64,000 nucleotides of DNA, from contig JAHQRK010000037.1 of NCBI GenBank assembly GCA_019828595.1, forward strand, positions 248,001 through 312,000, given 5' to 3'. Source of the DNA: Aphanomyces cochlioides. Lineage: Eukaryota; Oomycota; Saprolegniomycetes; Saprolegniales; Verrucalvaceae. The notes under the pieces were generated by a model that was not told the DNA's origin, searched no databases, and saw only the letters and a program-made list of their open reading frames with translations. The position numbers and the translations under genes are program-made. This document shows, piece after piece, positions 1 to 12,309 of this stretch (positions within the stretch are counted from its first letter, which is position 1; the number at the start of each line of letters is the position of its first letter).

Positions 1-301
1 AAAAGGAGGTATCGGTCACCCTCGTCTGCTGTGTGCATATAATATGCTCCAGCCTACCTTCTGTGTGCTTGCTCGTATAGTAAATACTCTGCGTTGGTCG
101 CAATGCGATTCCAAGGAGGACATGGGACGAGACAGCTTTGGGTACATAATTCGTCTATTTCATTAGTTATAAATAATAATTCTTTAGCCAATCAAAGAAA
201 TTAAAAAGATTTTAATGAATATTGATTGGAGGATAGATTTCATTATTTTGGCCAATAAATGGTTTGATGTGTTTCTGGAAGTCCATTCCAACAATTCCAC
301 C
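1..301. other. upstream region of the J-protein gene
   Basis: No gene is recognised here. The stretch directly before the J-protein start is AT-rich. An in-frame ATG at 215 would add 29 residues, but they do not look like a targeting sequence, so this is read as 5' flank or untranslated region. Confidence 0.4.
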
Positions 302-781
302 ATGGCGTTGCATCAAGTGGTCAAGCGTTCGCTGCGTGTGTCCAACACGATTCCGCGCTATTTGCCCCAGCTCCAAGTAATGCCTGCTCCATCTTCCCAA
401 CAGAACCGTTACCTGCACGCGTCACGTCGTCAAGATTCGGCCATCGTCGTCGGCAGTCTCGGTGTGGCCGCTGCCGCGTTGGGCGCCAAGTACCTCTTGG
501 AAGCATACGAAGGATACACGGCCAACAAGCCCAAAACGGAAGCTAGCTCATCGAGCATGTTCAACATGTCGTACCGCAACTTTTACGATGGGCCTTTTGA
601 AGAAAAGATGACTCGTCGCGAAGCTGCGTTGATTCTAGGTGTCCGTGAAAGCGCGAGCCCCGACCGCATTCGTAATGCGCACCGCAAGCTCTTGATTGCC
701 AACCACCCGGACACAGGCGGATCGACGTTTCTTAGTACTAAGATTAACGAAGCCAAGGAATTGCTCCTCGGCGGCAAGTAA
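302..781 (+). CDS. PAM18/TIM14-like mitochondrial J-protein (DNAJC15/19 family)
   Basis: This is a 159-residue protein that should act at the matrix side of the mitochondrial inner membrane, stimulating mtHsp70 in the TIM23 import motor. The N-terminus is basic and presequence-like, followed by an Ala/Gly/Val-rich membrane segment at about residues 44-60. The C-terminal half is a short J domain starting at MTRREAALILGV, with the HPD tripeptide in NHPDTGGS, as in TIM14/PAM18. I chose the ATG at 302 because it has a favourable context (ACCATGG) and begins the presequence; an upstream in-frame ATG at 215 is possible. It is a single exon with no damage. It is convergent with the DOCK gene, whose stop is only a few bases away. 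Confidence 0.85.
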   Translation: MALHQVVKRSLRVSNTIPRYLPQLQVMPAPSSQQNRYLHASRRQDSAIVVGSLGVAAAALGAKYLLEAYEGYTANKPKTEASSSSMFNMSYRNFYDGPFEEKMTRREAALILGVRESASPDRIRNAHRKLLIANHPDTGGSTFLSTKINEAKELLLGGK

Positions 782-787
782 TCTTTT

Positions 788-3700
788 TTAACTGGTTTGA
801 AATTTAAATGCCACGGCGGCTTGCAACGCCGACATGTCCTCGTCTTGAGTGTCTGGTGGCACCGTGGCCGCCAGCGCGTCTAGGATTTTCACAAAGCCTT
901 TTTCAAACTCGAGCTGGAGCGGCGCTTGGCCATCTGGATCCTCGTTGGGAGCTCGCCGGCACAATTCGCGACTTATTACCAAAACTTGGAGAGCAACTTG
1001 GAGGAATCGCAGCAGTTTCTTTCGAAGCTGGGCTTGTTTTACTCGCTGAATTGACGGCGCCATAGGTTGGGCCTTGTCGTCGACGCAGATAGGTGCATTG
1101 GGTGTGAGGAATAGATTAATCACTTCAGGTGCACCGCCATGGACTTCCGTGTTGATGCTTCCTTTCAGAAGCAGCATGATGCCTTTCATGTCGTGGTCAC
1201 ATCCGCGGTTGTCACGCGCAACAATCTTCTCGAGTGACAGAGTGCGCCTTTCAATATCGTCGACAGCTGTGTCAATTGGGCACCGGATTTCTTCTTCCTT
1301 GGAGACCACAGCTTGCCGCGTCGAGAGTGCTGGAAAGTCATCACGGACGCGCAACAATGTCTTGCGTACAAATTGATGCTTCTGGATTGAAAAAGGAGCA
1401 CTGAGCCTACAAAAAAGCATTAGCGTGATTTTTGTCAAGGCGTACATGAATTCCCGGCCACAAGACCCAGAAAACGCTGGTTCGACTGGTGTGGCTTTGA
1501 TGTACAGCGTCGTCTCGGCATTATCATGATCTGATTTGGCACTGATGGGCTTGACTGTTAAGTTGTCGCTGACGTTTTGGTGTTTAGAAAAGCGGCGACG
1601 AACATCTCGCTCGACCGCTTCCATGACATCCGTGATGTGGCAAAACGCTGACCGTTTGTAAATGTACTCAGTTGGGGTTGGACTCAACAACCCGACAACA
1701 CTCACGGCGAAATATCTCATTGGAAGCATCGTGTCGGCTTGAGCAAGTTTTGCGATGGGTTCCATCAACTGGAGAATGCAAGCATAGTCGACATAATCTC
1801 CAAGGCGTTTGCAGGCTACCAGTGCATCTTCAGCGATCGCAAGCGCAAAATCAGGCAATTGTGCACAACTTGCTTGTGTGATGGCGAGTTTGAGATGGTT
1901 GAGAATGCAAGCGTCAGAGCATCGCGACGGTAAAATTGCACGTCGAGCCATCGCAGCGGCAAAAATGTGACAACGTGCTGCTTCGGCAATTTGCTTAGTG
2001 TCAACATGGAGCTGGATCAAAGCTTCTAGGAATTTCATCTGAACAGGCCATAGCTCTTCAGGTGCAATGGCCATCACGATTGACGCCAAATCATCTTCAA
2101 GGTCTTGATCATGCTCCTTATCGTCTTTCGCTTGCCCAAGACGAGCCCATGTGGAATGAAGATGGCGAAGAAAGTCAATGAACGACCATAACTGCGGTCG
2201 AAAGACAGTTGTGTCATTGGTGGGAAAGAGTTCCATCGAGTCAAAAGCACCAGCGAGTGTAGGCAGTGCGAGGTGTTTGGCCACAACTGTCAAGACTGAG
2301 GTTTGGACGCGGACGAATGATCCGAGTTGGTCGAAGCAAGTTGCCAAGAGGTCACAAAGGAAAGCAGCAGCGAGTGGCGCAGCCGTCGAAGCACTGGCCG
2401 CCAAGAGCACAAGTCGCTCGCACCATGCATCGTCAATCATGAGCTTGGAGGCAAATAGAGGCCTTTGAAAATGGCCCACAAAAGCAGTAAGATGCGTCAA
2501 GACAGTCGAGACGACATCAGCGTCAAAGTGACCATGACCAATGCGTGTGAGCAGAAGAAACCAAAGGTCCACGACAGTGGCGAGCAAAGATGGATGGGCT
2601 ATTAAATGACGACTGAAATCGTGAATGAGCGTCTGGATTGTCTTGACAAGAGTGCGCGCGACACCTGTGCAGACGTTCCTGGCATGATCTTCCATGTCAG
2701 AGAAAGGATCGTCGGACGCAGTTGGGCTCGTGGGTGATTTGAGGTCCATCGAGTGTTTTCGTTGGGCCAAGTAATTCTTTCCCCAGTTGCGAGGAAGCGA
2801 TCGATGCGTCATATCGTTAGTACGACGGTGATTGCGTTGTTTCATGTAGTGCTCGATGTCGAGAAGCGAGAGCGGTTGTTTTCCTTGTTCCATGACACAA
2901 TCAGGCGAAAGGATCTGCTGCCAAGGTAGACCATCACCGAGAAAACAATCCATAGCATGACGCAACGCTCGAATACAAGCGTGGACGTGATTTTGCAGCG
3001 CGTCGTCAAACTATTCATAACAACTGCGGTGCCTTGTTTATCGTAGAGCTCTTACCTCGGTCGACTTTCCCGTGGGCTTCCAAAACCCTTTGAGCTGTTT
3101 CTCTGAGAGTAGACTCAAGCAAGCAGTTAAACTCATCAGCGTATCGCGCTTGAAAGCTTCGTTGTCTTCGTCGTCCAGCCGCGTTGTCAGAGTCAACAGT
3201 GACTGAAGTACGGGTAAAAACATCAACGCTACACGTTCTTTATGTTGGCCCCGCATTTGAACCACCAAGAGGCGGCGTAAGATGGCAATCGCATGCGATT
3301 TGATTTTGTCTTCTGTTTGATTGTGGACAATCTCGACAAGCGTTTTGCATAGAAGCTGAGCGAGCCACGCATGAGGTATGTCGGACATAAGGCCATTTGT
3401 CGTATTGATCGCGACGAATGAATCGGATTCAGCGAGGATTTTGATGAATGGAAACGTCATGTGAATCAAGATGGCTGATTCCTTTGTCTGTGCAAGACGC
3501 GGCAACGCACGTTGAATCCACAGAGCAGGCAATGGGCTTTCGACAATGTAAAACAGTGTCAGGGCGAACTGCGCCAGGCTTTGGAGCATGTCTTTTCGAA
3601 TGATGAAGCCGTCGTCAGGGAGCAGACTTGCATCGAAGAGAGTATCGAGGAGAGCCGAGACGACTGTCAAATCCACAGACACTGCTGGATGTGGCAATGG

Positions 3701-6130
3701 CTGCGTTCCTTGGAGTGCAAGGCTCTTTGCTACAAGATGGAGCAGTGCATTGGCATGGGTGATTACGAGTTTGCGAAGTTCGCTTGACGTTGGTTCGGCC
3801 ATTAGCTTCGTCCATTCAGCTACAACTGCTTGGTAAACGTGAATCGTATTGTTGTTGCCTTCGGGCTCGTCAAAGATAGTGTCAATATACTGAAGCACGA
3901 GTGTCGCATCAGTTAACGATGCTGACGATGAAGCAGAACCTGTGGCAGTAGTCGAGGACTTTCGAGGAGTGCCTCCTGACGACGTGCACTTATCGAAAAC
4001 ATTCAAGCACGCCAGAAAAGCGGCAGATCTTATTTCTTGTCGGTCGTGGCAAAGATATGCCAATAGCTGTCGAAGTAGACGCAAAAGGTGAAAGCGAACA
4101 GCCACACTACCGGCATTTTTCAGATCGCTGATTCGTTCGACAACCACCGAAGTAATTCTTGACTTCACAACTCTGTCGTCGACAACACTTTGTACCTCAT
4201 GCAATGCGTCAGTTTGCCAGACATGAAAAAATGCTTGAAGGACCGGATCTTGGCTATAGACTGACGACAAAATGCGCGATCGGCATTGAAACGCAGCATT
4301 TGTGCCTTTTGCATCGCCATCCGTGACTACAGGCAGCGAGTGTGGTCCATCAGGAAGAAGCACTCCATGAGAATCTAAGAGAGGCATCACGGAACGACCA
4401 ACTATATCCATGGGCAGTTTTCCCGGTGGCATCTTTTTGCAATGGACGTGGTAGAATGTAAACACCAGTGAATGTTCTTGAGAGAGAGGCAGCGGAAGTG
4501 CAATTTTGATTTCATCTTGGAACGGAGGAGCTTTATTATGGTACGTGACGTCGCAAATGGCTTCAGTCGTAAGCGTTGCTTCATCATTATATATGGCAGC
4601 AATTTCACTTGAGCGGTGTAGCAATTGCACCTTGATCGCAATATTTCGGTGCTACGAATGAAACTTTAGTAGAGTTAGTAAAATCGTCAGCACTTGAAAT
4701 CGTTCGACAGCAATAGAGTAGACGTAAATGATATGAACAAATGAAACAGCGATGGGGCCACTGCCTGTTGGTCCCCATATTGGTGCAGATTGTGGCTGGC
4801 AAAATGGCTGGATTTCACGACACCAATGAAGAGCGTCAGGCATATCCTTGGGAGGATCATGGAACATGGGATCCACAACGTAAAGAAGTCCAGGAGCTGA
4901 TGTTGAAATCTTCATGTCCATAGATCTTTTCTTGGCACCCCGGATTGTCACCTCATCCATCTTTTCGATATCCAGCTCGCACACACATGGTACAGTTCGC
5001 TCTCTACACCGGGTTTGAGAACAATTGGGTTGCAGTGGTACTTGAGTGCTCCTTTTGACGCTTCAGCGACCCACGCAAGCTTTTGTTCATCATTGAGACT
5101 TGCCTTTTGCCTGTACAGTATCATTTGCTTGACGCCGTCGGTGAGGGATGTTGCACCCCATGCAAGACCCTGGAATAAACCGTTGACAACACATAAAGAG
5201 TTTGTTGTTGTTACTTGACGGATATTTCCGAGCCGTGCGCAACATTCAGCCGCTTTATCAACGAGCTTGGCCAATTCAGCCTCGCTTGAATATCTTTCAG
5301 GCTGACAATAAGGCAGTGTGGCGACTTCGATGTCGCCTTGTAAAACTTTGGATGTCTAAATAGTGCTTCATAAAATATGAGTACCCGAGCTCTACCTGTA
5401 GGACGAGATAGAGGTTTTGTAATGACAGGTTAGGTAAAACGTAGAAGATTGCGCCCTTGATCAACCTCCGTGCATCCTACGGAGAGATGGGATATGTGTG
5501 GCAGAGCATTATGTACTTTGGCACTAGACAAAGACGGATTGAGCATGAAGGTGAAATCTTCACTAGCTCGACAGCCTCCATGCACGTCAAACAGGGAAAG
5601 ACGACAAACAACTGGCTCAACCTACACACAATAATAACACCCGCACACCGTGATCAACGTACAGCTCCCACGTTGAATGCGAGTTTCACAGACACTTTGT
5701 ACGGAGTCGACCCGTCGACAGTCGTGACGTCTCGAAAATTGGATGGAGCGTGGAGCTCATGGGGAAACAAATGCGTTGTTGACGTTGACGACGGCTCATA
5801 GTGGTGAAGCACGTCAATTTCGTGTTCAGCGTCCTTCTTGTGCTCTCCCCGAGCATGGTCGGGAGGTTCGCTTTTCTTGGTAAATCGAAACGCCCGCCAC
5901 GGTCGTGAGAATTCCTCGAGTGTCAACTGAATCCGATGCGTATCTTTGTCATCCGTCGTCGGCGGGATAGTTGGAGAGTGTCTCCACACTTTCCGTGGAA
6001 TCGTACCAATCTCCACTGTCTTCTTCTCGATCGCGAACAGCGCGCCTTCCTTCATGTCTTTTCCGTCAAAGATCGTATTGTCAAATGACAAAAACTCATT
6101 GGCTGGGTTATCTGGATATAGGCAAATCAT
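788..6130 (-). CDS. DOCK-family guanine nucleotide exchange factor (eight exons)
   Basis: This is a predicted activator of Rho/Rac-type GTPases. My exon model, in transcript order, is 6130-5663, 5621-5517, 5476-5396, 5355-5215, 5169-5042, 5003-4694, 4651-3056 and 3010-788. The introns are 38-45 nt with GT..AG ends, and the total is 5052 nt, exactly divisible by three (1683 residues). A lipid-binding C2/DHR-1-like region spans exons 6-7 (IKIALPLPLSQEHSLVFTFY). The C-terminal exon carries the DHR-2 catalytic region, including RKTLLRVRDDFPALSTRQAV and the lobe near LLLKGSINTEVHGGAPEVI. The N-terminus is less certain, since further 5' exons could lie in 6131-6535. No disabling mutation remains once the small introns are removed. 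Confidence 0.85.
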
Positions 6131-6612
6131 CCGGATAATATGTTTATGGAAGTATTGCAGCTTGTCACTCAGTTAAACAATATAAGAGTACTATCGCTTA
6201 ACTTTAGGACCCAGAGGAGAGCTGTGACTCAATTACAGAAGGCGACTTTCCTTTGGTGATTATCTTGAGCGTGCCTTGGAATTTGCAAGCATGGACATCC
6301 AGCACTTAAAGTTGAACTGTAAAATATTGCCTGCTATTTACAATTGTCATGCAGTCAGAGTCACTTTTTTTTCAACGACAGCCAGGATGTCGAGATTGCA
6401 TCCGAAGCCATTTATGATCATGTCTGGCTTGTCCTCAAGCGTGTTTTCATAGCAATTGTTTATGGCATATAGGGGGAGATATCTATGGAAATAGTCGTTT
6501 TCTCGCATGCAATTCGATGAATCAAAGTTTTGCATTTAACTTTGTCAACAATATTGTAAATCCAAGGTTTCTACGCCACTCAAGAGCTCCATAATGAAGT
6601 TCTCGGGCTGAG
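6131..6612 (-). other. gap between the DOCK and ABC transporter genes, possible small exons
   Basis: On the minus strand there is a 62-residue open stretch from 6535 to 6347 and a shorter one ending near 6209 (..GTLKIITKGKSPSV..). They read like coding sequence but I cannot place them in a family or join them convincingly. They could be 5' exons of the DOCK gene or a small separate gene. Confidence 0.3.
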
Positions 6613-9600
6613 CTAAGAGCTGGTATCGATACGTTTTTGTTGAGCAGCGAACGTGTTGAAAATTTGTTCCAAAGTCGTTTGCGAGATTGTGTACTCTTGG
6701 AGACCCAGCGATGCCTTCGCTTGCTCAACTGTAGAAAAAACAGTCGACAGAGCGAGCTTGTCAACGCTTGTGAGCTGGAAGCGAGAGACATCGTTTTGAC
6801 GTTCGATAAGTTGAACTTGACCAAAAACATTTTCGAGGTGAGCCACCATTGACTCGTACCGATCTTCACCAAGCCACCAAGTACAAAGGTCATTCACAGT
6901 CACGACGCCGTCTTTATCCTCGAGAGCATCGGCTAAAAAAAATCCAGTCGGGTGTGTCTTACTCATATAATCCATACGGCTCGGACATCCCAAGCGCTCA
7001 AACACTTCGCGCAATTCACTCGAGTTCAGAGTACTCTTGTTGTCGCCAAAGAACTTTTGAACCATGGCATCTACTGCCTCTGACGTTGCCGGTTCCAGTT
7101 TGACGTGCAAACGAAGTCCATCACCAAATTTGTGTTTCAAGTGCTGGACGCTGCCAAGGCAGCGAAGACGACCATCCACCATTATCCCAACTCGAGTGCA
7201 CAAGGCTTCGCATTCTTCCATGCTGTGGGTCGTCAAGAGGATTGTCGATTCATGGCTCTTCGTCGACACATCCGCCAGCACGTCCCACATGAATCGCCTC
7301 GACACTGGATCCATCCCCGTCGATGGCTCGTCCAAAAACAGGATAGGTGGTGTTCCGATCAAAGCCATCGCCACCGACAATTTGCGCTTTGTGCCTCCGC
7401 TGAGAGACTGGGCCAGTTTATCTTCAAAGTCTTCCAGCTGAAGTTGTGCCAACTTTTCATGAACGACGGCATCAACTTGGATCGAAGGCACGCCTTTGAT
7501 GGCCGCAAACAGCTCCAAGTGTTCTCGCACCGTCAGTAAATCGATCAGAGCATCAAATTGAGGACAATACCCGATCAGTCGACGCACGGCCAATTGTTCA
7601 GATAAAGTATCAAACCCACCAAGGGTTCCGCGTCCAGACGACGGCGCGATATCACCCGTGAGCATCTTCATGGTCGTAGTTTTGCCTGCGCCATTGATAC
7701 CCAAGTAACCAAAGCATTCCCCACGTGGGAGACCAAGTGAGACAGATTCGACACCAACAGTGCCATCAGGATAGACTTTTCGCAGGGCATTCAGTACCAC
7801 GGCATCAGAAGTGGCTGCGCCACTAGCTACACGTCGTGCTTCAGCCACGACGTCACTGTCTTCTTCATCCTGAGAAGTCGAAGCGTTTGGCAGCGACCGA
7901 CGTGTGAACCAGGACTTGATGGACGGAAAGGTGAGAGCGTAGTCAATGGCAATAGCTAAAATGAGGTACACAACAGCGTTCATACTGAGGTAGATCAAAT
8001 CCCACCCAACAACGTTGAGGGAAAATGCATCGTCATTTGGAAGAAACGAGAGAAATCCATTGAGAATCGCTTGCATACTGAGGGTATACAACGTATTCCC
8101 GAGGTTGAACAGTGGCGACAGGCGATAAAAGTACTTGAGTGTACCATTTAGTTCTTGTGTGGATGGAATCTGGTCAAGAACAAGTGACGTAATAATTAGA
8201 CCAAGGCCAAGAAGCATGTTGATAAAGACCGACGCGGATTGAGACGATGGTGGATCCGTGAAGAGATGGGAAAGAAGGTAGCAAAACGGGACAATTGCAA
8301 AGCCAAAAAGAACAAAGGCGAGGATAACAGCCGAAAAGGAATGTGGTGCTGAGCTTTCGCTGCCTGTGAGTTGCTGGACGTCAAAGACCACGAGGAGCAA
8401 GATTGAGGCTGAAGCTGGGATTGCATAAAGTAGCAAGTCAACAAAATAATTGGCGAGCCAAAATCCTGTGAGACTCACGCCCGAAACGAGCTGTTGGTGC
8501 TTGGCGTTGTGGAGAGGATGTTTCTCGTGAACTAAACCAGGAACAATCGCAGCACTGTATTGAGCAAATGCCATGACGATGAAAATTGCCGTCGTAAACG
8601 CAATTACGTACGAAAAGGTGGTCTTCTCACTTGACGTGACCGGAAGCGGAGCATCGAGCACAGCCAACGACTTACCAGTGAACGAGCGGTATATTGCGGC
8701 ATCTGCCATTGCTTTGTAAACAATTGCAGCGTGCACACTTGTCGTGTTAACGGCAATATTGTAACCAAATAGATTGGCTTGCTTGGATCCCATGAACACA
8801 AATCCTCCGTACATGCCAGGTACATACTCGGAGCCATTGACGCCATATCCGCGTTGCCACAATTCTTGAGCCAGGCGAAGGCTGAAGCCTGTTGGTCCTG
8901 ACGTATTCACGTTTTCATACGTCACGTTGAAGACGGTCGGACTTGACGATGGGTAGACTGGAACTGCAACAGGAATATTGAACGCTTTGGCGTGCGGAAG
9001 GTCAAGTGCTGTCCCTTCACAAACCCAATCTGATCGACACATAAAGCCCACTGGTGTGTGGTCACCTCGTGCATAAGCTGCGGTAGTCAAGGGCATTGCA
9101 GGGTCATTTTGCATCACAGGTGTCATTGAGAGGCTTCGAATACCCAAAAAGATGAAAGCAATCGGGGCAAGCAGACCCCACAGGACTAACCTTTTATCCC
9201 GGCGGGCAACGCGGGATCTTTTTGTCACCAGCGCACCAAATTGCGTGGAAAATAGTTGAAGCGGTGGAATATTTGTGGGGTCGAATTTGACTGAAGACAC
9301 AGGTGATCGCAATGTAGTCTTGAGCTCTCGTCGCTGCGTTGGTTCGTAAGGAGCACCTTCAATACTTCCAATTTCAGCCACTTTGAGAAACACTTCTTCC
9401 AGCGTCGTGACTGAAATACCATAGGAAACAATCCCCAAATCTCCCAGCTGCCCATCCAACGATGTAAGCATGTCCGAAAACAAATACGAAGAATCCAGCG
9501 GAAGTTGGAATGCAATTTCAGTTCCCACGTTGCTCACAACTGTCGCGCGACCTCCCATCGATTGCTGGATACACGACGTCAAGGCTGACACGTCGCTTTC

Positions 9601-12309
9601 GGGAGATGCCTTCACCAGCGACAAAGTATACCCAGCGCCATACCGATTCTTGAGAAACAGCGACGAACCACAACAGCGAAGTTCACCGTCAGCCATGATC
9701 GCAATTCGGTCACCCAAAATATCAGCCTCGTCCATGAAATGCGTCGTGAGCACCATCACACGATTGTGACGGTTGTTCAATATCACATCCCAGCATCGAC
9801 GGCGACTGTATGGATCCATGCCAGATGTAGGCTCATCGAGAAACACAACACGGCTGTCGCCCAATAATGCAATCGCAAGGGACAGTTTGCGTTTCATGCC
9901 ACCAGAAAGCTCGGCCGTGGGCGTGTGTCGTTTGTCGGTAAGACCGACTTCGGCCATCTTCGCCTCAACTTCACGGTGGAGGGCGATGGGATCTTGGAAT
10001 CCTTTGATCCGACCGTAAAACTCCAAATGCTGAAATACTGTCAGCGTCGGGTAGAGTACGTTGTGTTGAGGGCACATGCCGAGCGAAGCTCGAATCGCAT
10101 CCAAATCTTGCGTGAGGGACAGACCATCGACAGTGGCATCGCCACCAGTGGGAGGGATCATGCCAGTCAACATGGAGATGAGTGTCGTCTTGCCGGCCCC
10201 GTTGTGTCCAAGCAAACATGTGATTTGGTTTTTGTACATGGTCAGATTGAGACCATGAACAGCAACCTTGACACCACCGCCTGATAAGGGAAAGGCTTTT
10301 CGTAGGTTTTGAATTTGGAGTGCATCGCCTGTTTCTTCTTGACGACGCAGATCAGAACCCACACGTTCAATGGAGTTGTCATCGTGGACAACAGAGGCGA
10401 GCAAAGGTTGAGATTCAGCATGGTCGAGTGATTTGTGTCGCCATGACGGTGGACAGAATGGAAAGTACCAAGGCTCAGCCACACCGTATTCCTTTGGGAC
10501 GACTCGCTCCAAGTATGCAGCCAGGAGTGCAAAAATGACACAATCCAAAGCAAGCATACCGAGCAATGATGCAAAACTAAAATTGTCAATCGATTCTTTC
10601 CACGTACTGAATGTGATACCTACACCGGTTGATTCCGCGTTTGATAGCATACTTACACCGAGATTCATCGCGGTAGCAGGACTGAGGCAAGCTAATGCTT
10701 TATTCAGCGGTGGTGAGCCAGTCGCGACTTGAGACGATGTCAAAGAATAGGAAATAAAATAGGCAAAGATGCCAACTTGAGCAGCCAAACGAGCTTTGGA
10801 AAAGATCGCTGAAATAGTAAATCCCAAACACACAACAGCCAAACCGACAAGTGTGAAAAAGGCAAACAGCATCACGAAGCTCGAGTTGACGAAAAGCACG
10901 TGAGTGGCGGCAATACCAGCGCCGACGCCAGATAAGACAGCTATCGAGCCAAACGTTATCAGCCAACTAATCACAATGGCTGAGTCGGACACCCCCAAAA
11001 TCTTCATCAACTCGCGACTCTTGCTTTCTTTTTCGCCCACAAGCCCTACTATGACAACCGACAACATTTGCATGTAGCTGAAGAGCACAAAGAAACCCAA
11101 GAGCTGCGATACAAGAGAGTAAAATGTCGAGAACGAGTAATGCAGAGTTGGGAGAGGAAATACCGCCGCACCACCAATAGCTTGAGGAACAAAGTAGAGC
11201 GGACGAAGCAAGACTTGCGCCGACGAGGATGGAATATCTTTCGATGGATCAAACGACTTGCGGATAATCTTGCGGTAGCTTGAAACGACCTTGCTTAAAG
11301 CAGAGTCTTGTTTGATTTGGTCGAAGAGAACGGCGTCCAACGAAGGCGACGAAGTTCCAGGGGATGCTACAGAGCAGACACCGGTGGTAGGATGAGGCAT
11401 ACACGTTGCAAAGCGAGTGACGAGCGTTTGGAGTGCCATAAAACCACTGGAGGCATATTTATGATATGATGAAGTGTCAATCGACCGCTGAAGTGGATTA
11501 ATTGCTTGCGAGGAAGTGTGGCTCACGACATTTGGATCCATGCGAATCGAATAGTCCAAGTCGCCGATGGCACCTGCTGACGCCGGTGACGAAGAGAACA
11601 CAATGGCAGCATATACAGTCGGCTGTGTGAAGTTGATCCCGTAGTGGGGTGATGACACATACTCATCCAACGCAATGCTGTCAGGGAAGAAGATAACTGA
11701 ATCTGCAAACGAAGGTGATACAAGGGACTCATCAAACTTGAGTGGCACACGAGGATACCAAGTCGACACGAAGCGAGCGAAATAGTCTCGCGTGAACGCA
11801 TTGTCGGGCGCAATAGCTAGTTTTTGAGGGATGATAAAGTCGTGACACTCTGGTGGCCATGCATACGGTGACGTTGGATCAGAGCTAACATTTCCACCAA
11901 AGGCAGCGTGAGGACATGATACGTTTGCACTTTTCGACATGTTCGCTGCATTACGTCGGTTGAGCCATCCATTCACGGCAAGGTTCAAAAGGAGCGCAGT
12001 TGTAGTCGATTCCGACGCGTAATAGACTGGTGGGGAGGAAGGAGCCTGTTTGAACAAGCTATTGCTGACTGCATCGTCTCCTTGGACTTCAGACCAGCCG
12101 TCCGGCACGTTGACAGTTTTGGCGTACGATTTGAAATGGCCGAGCGTAAGCACAACTGCAAGGGGAAAGCAGAGTGCAAACAAGATTTTCCATGGACTGG
12201 TCTTCAGCAGCAGAGCATTCTTCTTCAGCAACGCGGCAATGAATCCACCGCGTGGCCGTGTCATGGTGAAAGCTCCAATGTCAGCAAATTTGACAACTGA
12301 CTGATACAT
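6613..12309 (-). CDS. ABCA-type full-length ABC transporter
   Basis: This 1898-residue, single-exon protein has the TMD1-NBD1-TMD2-NBD2 order of subfamily A, whose members usually move lipids across membranes. NBD1 has Walker A GHNGAGKTT (about residue 700), signature LSGGMKRKLS (about 805) and Walker B VVFLDEPTSGMDP (about 820). NBD2 has GINGAGKTT (about 1540), LSGGTKRKLS (about 1635) and ILFLDEPSTGMDP (about 1660). Large extracytoplasmic loops follow the first helix of each half. The regulatory segment after NBD2 ends in SQTTLEQIFNTFA, typical of ABCA. It is interrupted at about residues 1755-1800 by a stretch containing DKDGVVTVNDLCTW, which resembles an EF-hand loop. A second possible start is Met16 (MTRPRGGF). 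All catalytic motifs are intact. The substrate is unknown. Confidence 0.93.
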   Translation of the reverse strand: MYQSVVKFADIGAFTMTRPRGGFIAALLKKNALLLKTSPWKILFALCFPLAVVLTLGHFKSYAKTVNVPDGWSEVQGDDAVSNSLFKQAPSSPPVYYASESTTTALLLNLAVNGWLNRRNAANMSKSANVSCPHAAFGGNVSSDPTSPYAWPPECHDFIIPQKLAIAPDNAFTRDYFARFVSTWYPRVPLKFDESLVSPSFADSVIFFPDSIALDEYVSSPHYGINFTQPTVYAAIVFSSSPASAGAIGDLDYSIRMDPNVVSHTSSQAINPLQRSIDTSSYHKYASSGFMALQTLVTRFATCMPHPTTGVCSVASPGTSSPSLDAVLFDQIKQDSALSKVVSSYRKIIRKSFDPSKDIPSSSAQVLLRPLYFVPQAIGGAAVFPLPTLHYSFSTFYSLVSQLLGFFVLFSYMQMLSVVIVGLVGEKESKSRELMKILGVSDSAIVISWLITFGSIAVLSGVGAGIAATHVLFVNSSFVMLFAFFTLVGLAVVCLGFTISAIFSKARLAAQVGIFAYFISYSLTSSQVATGSPPLNKALACLSPATAMNLGVSMLSNAESTGVGITFSTWKESIDNFSFASLLGMLALDCVIFALLAAYLERVVPKEYGVAEPWYFPFCPPSWRHKSLDHAESQPLLASVVHDDNSIERVGSDLRRQEETGDALQIQNLRKAFPLSGGGVKVAVHGLNLTMYKNQITCLLGHNGAGKTTLISMLTGMIPPTGGDATVDGLSLTQDLDAIRASLGMCPQHNVLYPTLTVFQHLEFYGRIKGFQDPIALHREVEAKMAEVGLTDKRHTPTAELSGGMKRKLSLAIALLGDSRVVFLDEPTSGMDPYSRRRCWDVILNNRHNRVMVLTTHFMDEADILGDRIAIMADGELRCCGSSLFLKNRYGAGYTLSLVKASPESDVSALTSCIQQSMGGRATVVSNVGTEIAFQLPLDSSYLFSDMLTSLDGQLGDLGIVSYGISVTTLEEVFLKVAEIGSIEGAPYEPTQRRELKTTLRSPVSSVKFDPTNIPPLQLFSTQFGALVTKRSRVARRDKRLVLWGLLAPIAFIFLGIRSLSMTPVMQNDPAMPLTTAAYARGDHTPVGFMCRSDWVCEGTALDLPHAKAFNIPVAVPVYPSSSPTVFNVTYENVNTSGPTGFSLRLAQELWQRGYGVNGSEYVPGMYGGFVFMGSKQANLFGYNIAVNTTSVHAAIVYKAMADAAIYRSFTGKSLAVLDAPLPVTSSEKTTFSYVIAFTTAIFIVMAFAQYSAAIVPGLVHEKHPLHNAKHQQLVSGVSLTGFWLANYFVDLLLYAIPASASILLLVVFDVQQLTGSESSAPHSFSAVILAFVLFGFAIVPFCYLLSHLFTDPPSSQSASVFINMLLGLGLIITSLVLDQIPSTQELNGTLKYFYRLSPLFNLGNTLYTLSMQAILNGFLSFLPNDDAFSLNVVGWDLIYLSMNAVVYLILAIAIDYALTFPSIKSWFTRRSLPNASTSQDEEDSDVVAEARRVASGAATSDAVVLNALRKVYPDGTVGVESVSLGLPRGECFGYLGINGAGKTTTMKMLTGDIAPSSGRGTLGGFDTLSEQLAVRRLIGYCPQFDALIDLLTVREHLELFAAIKGVPSIQVDAVVHEKLAQLQLEDFEDKLAQSLSGGTKRKLSVAMALIGTPPILFLDEPSTGMDPVSRRFMWDVLADVSTKSHESTILLTTHSMEECEALCTRVGIMVDGRLRCLGSVQHLKHKFGDGLRLHVKLEPATSEAVDAMVQKFFGDNKSTLNSSELREVFERLGCPSRMDYMSKTHPTGFFLADALEDKDGVVTVNDLCTWWLGEDRYESMVAHLENVFGQVQLIERQNDVSRFQLTSVDKLALSTVFSTVEQAKASLGLQEYTISQTTLEQIFNTFAAQQKRIDTSS

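Noticed and set aside
4948..5041. Apparent two-base frameshift in the DOCK gene at a GT repeat
   Set aside because: A 38 nt GT..AG intron at 5004-5041 restores the frame, and the whole model sums to a multiple of three.
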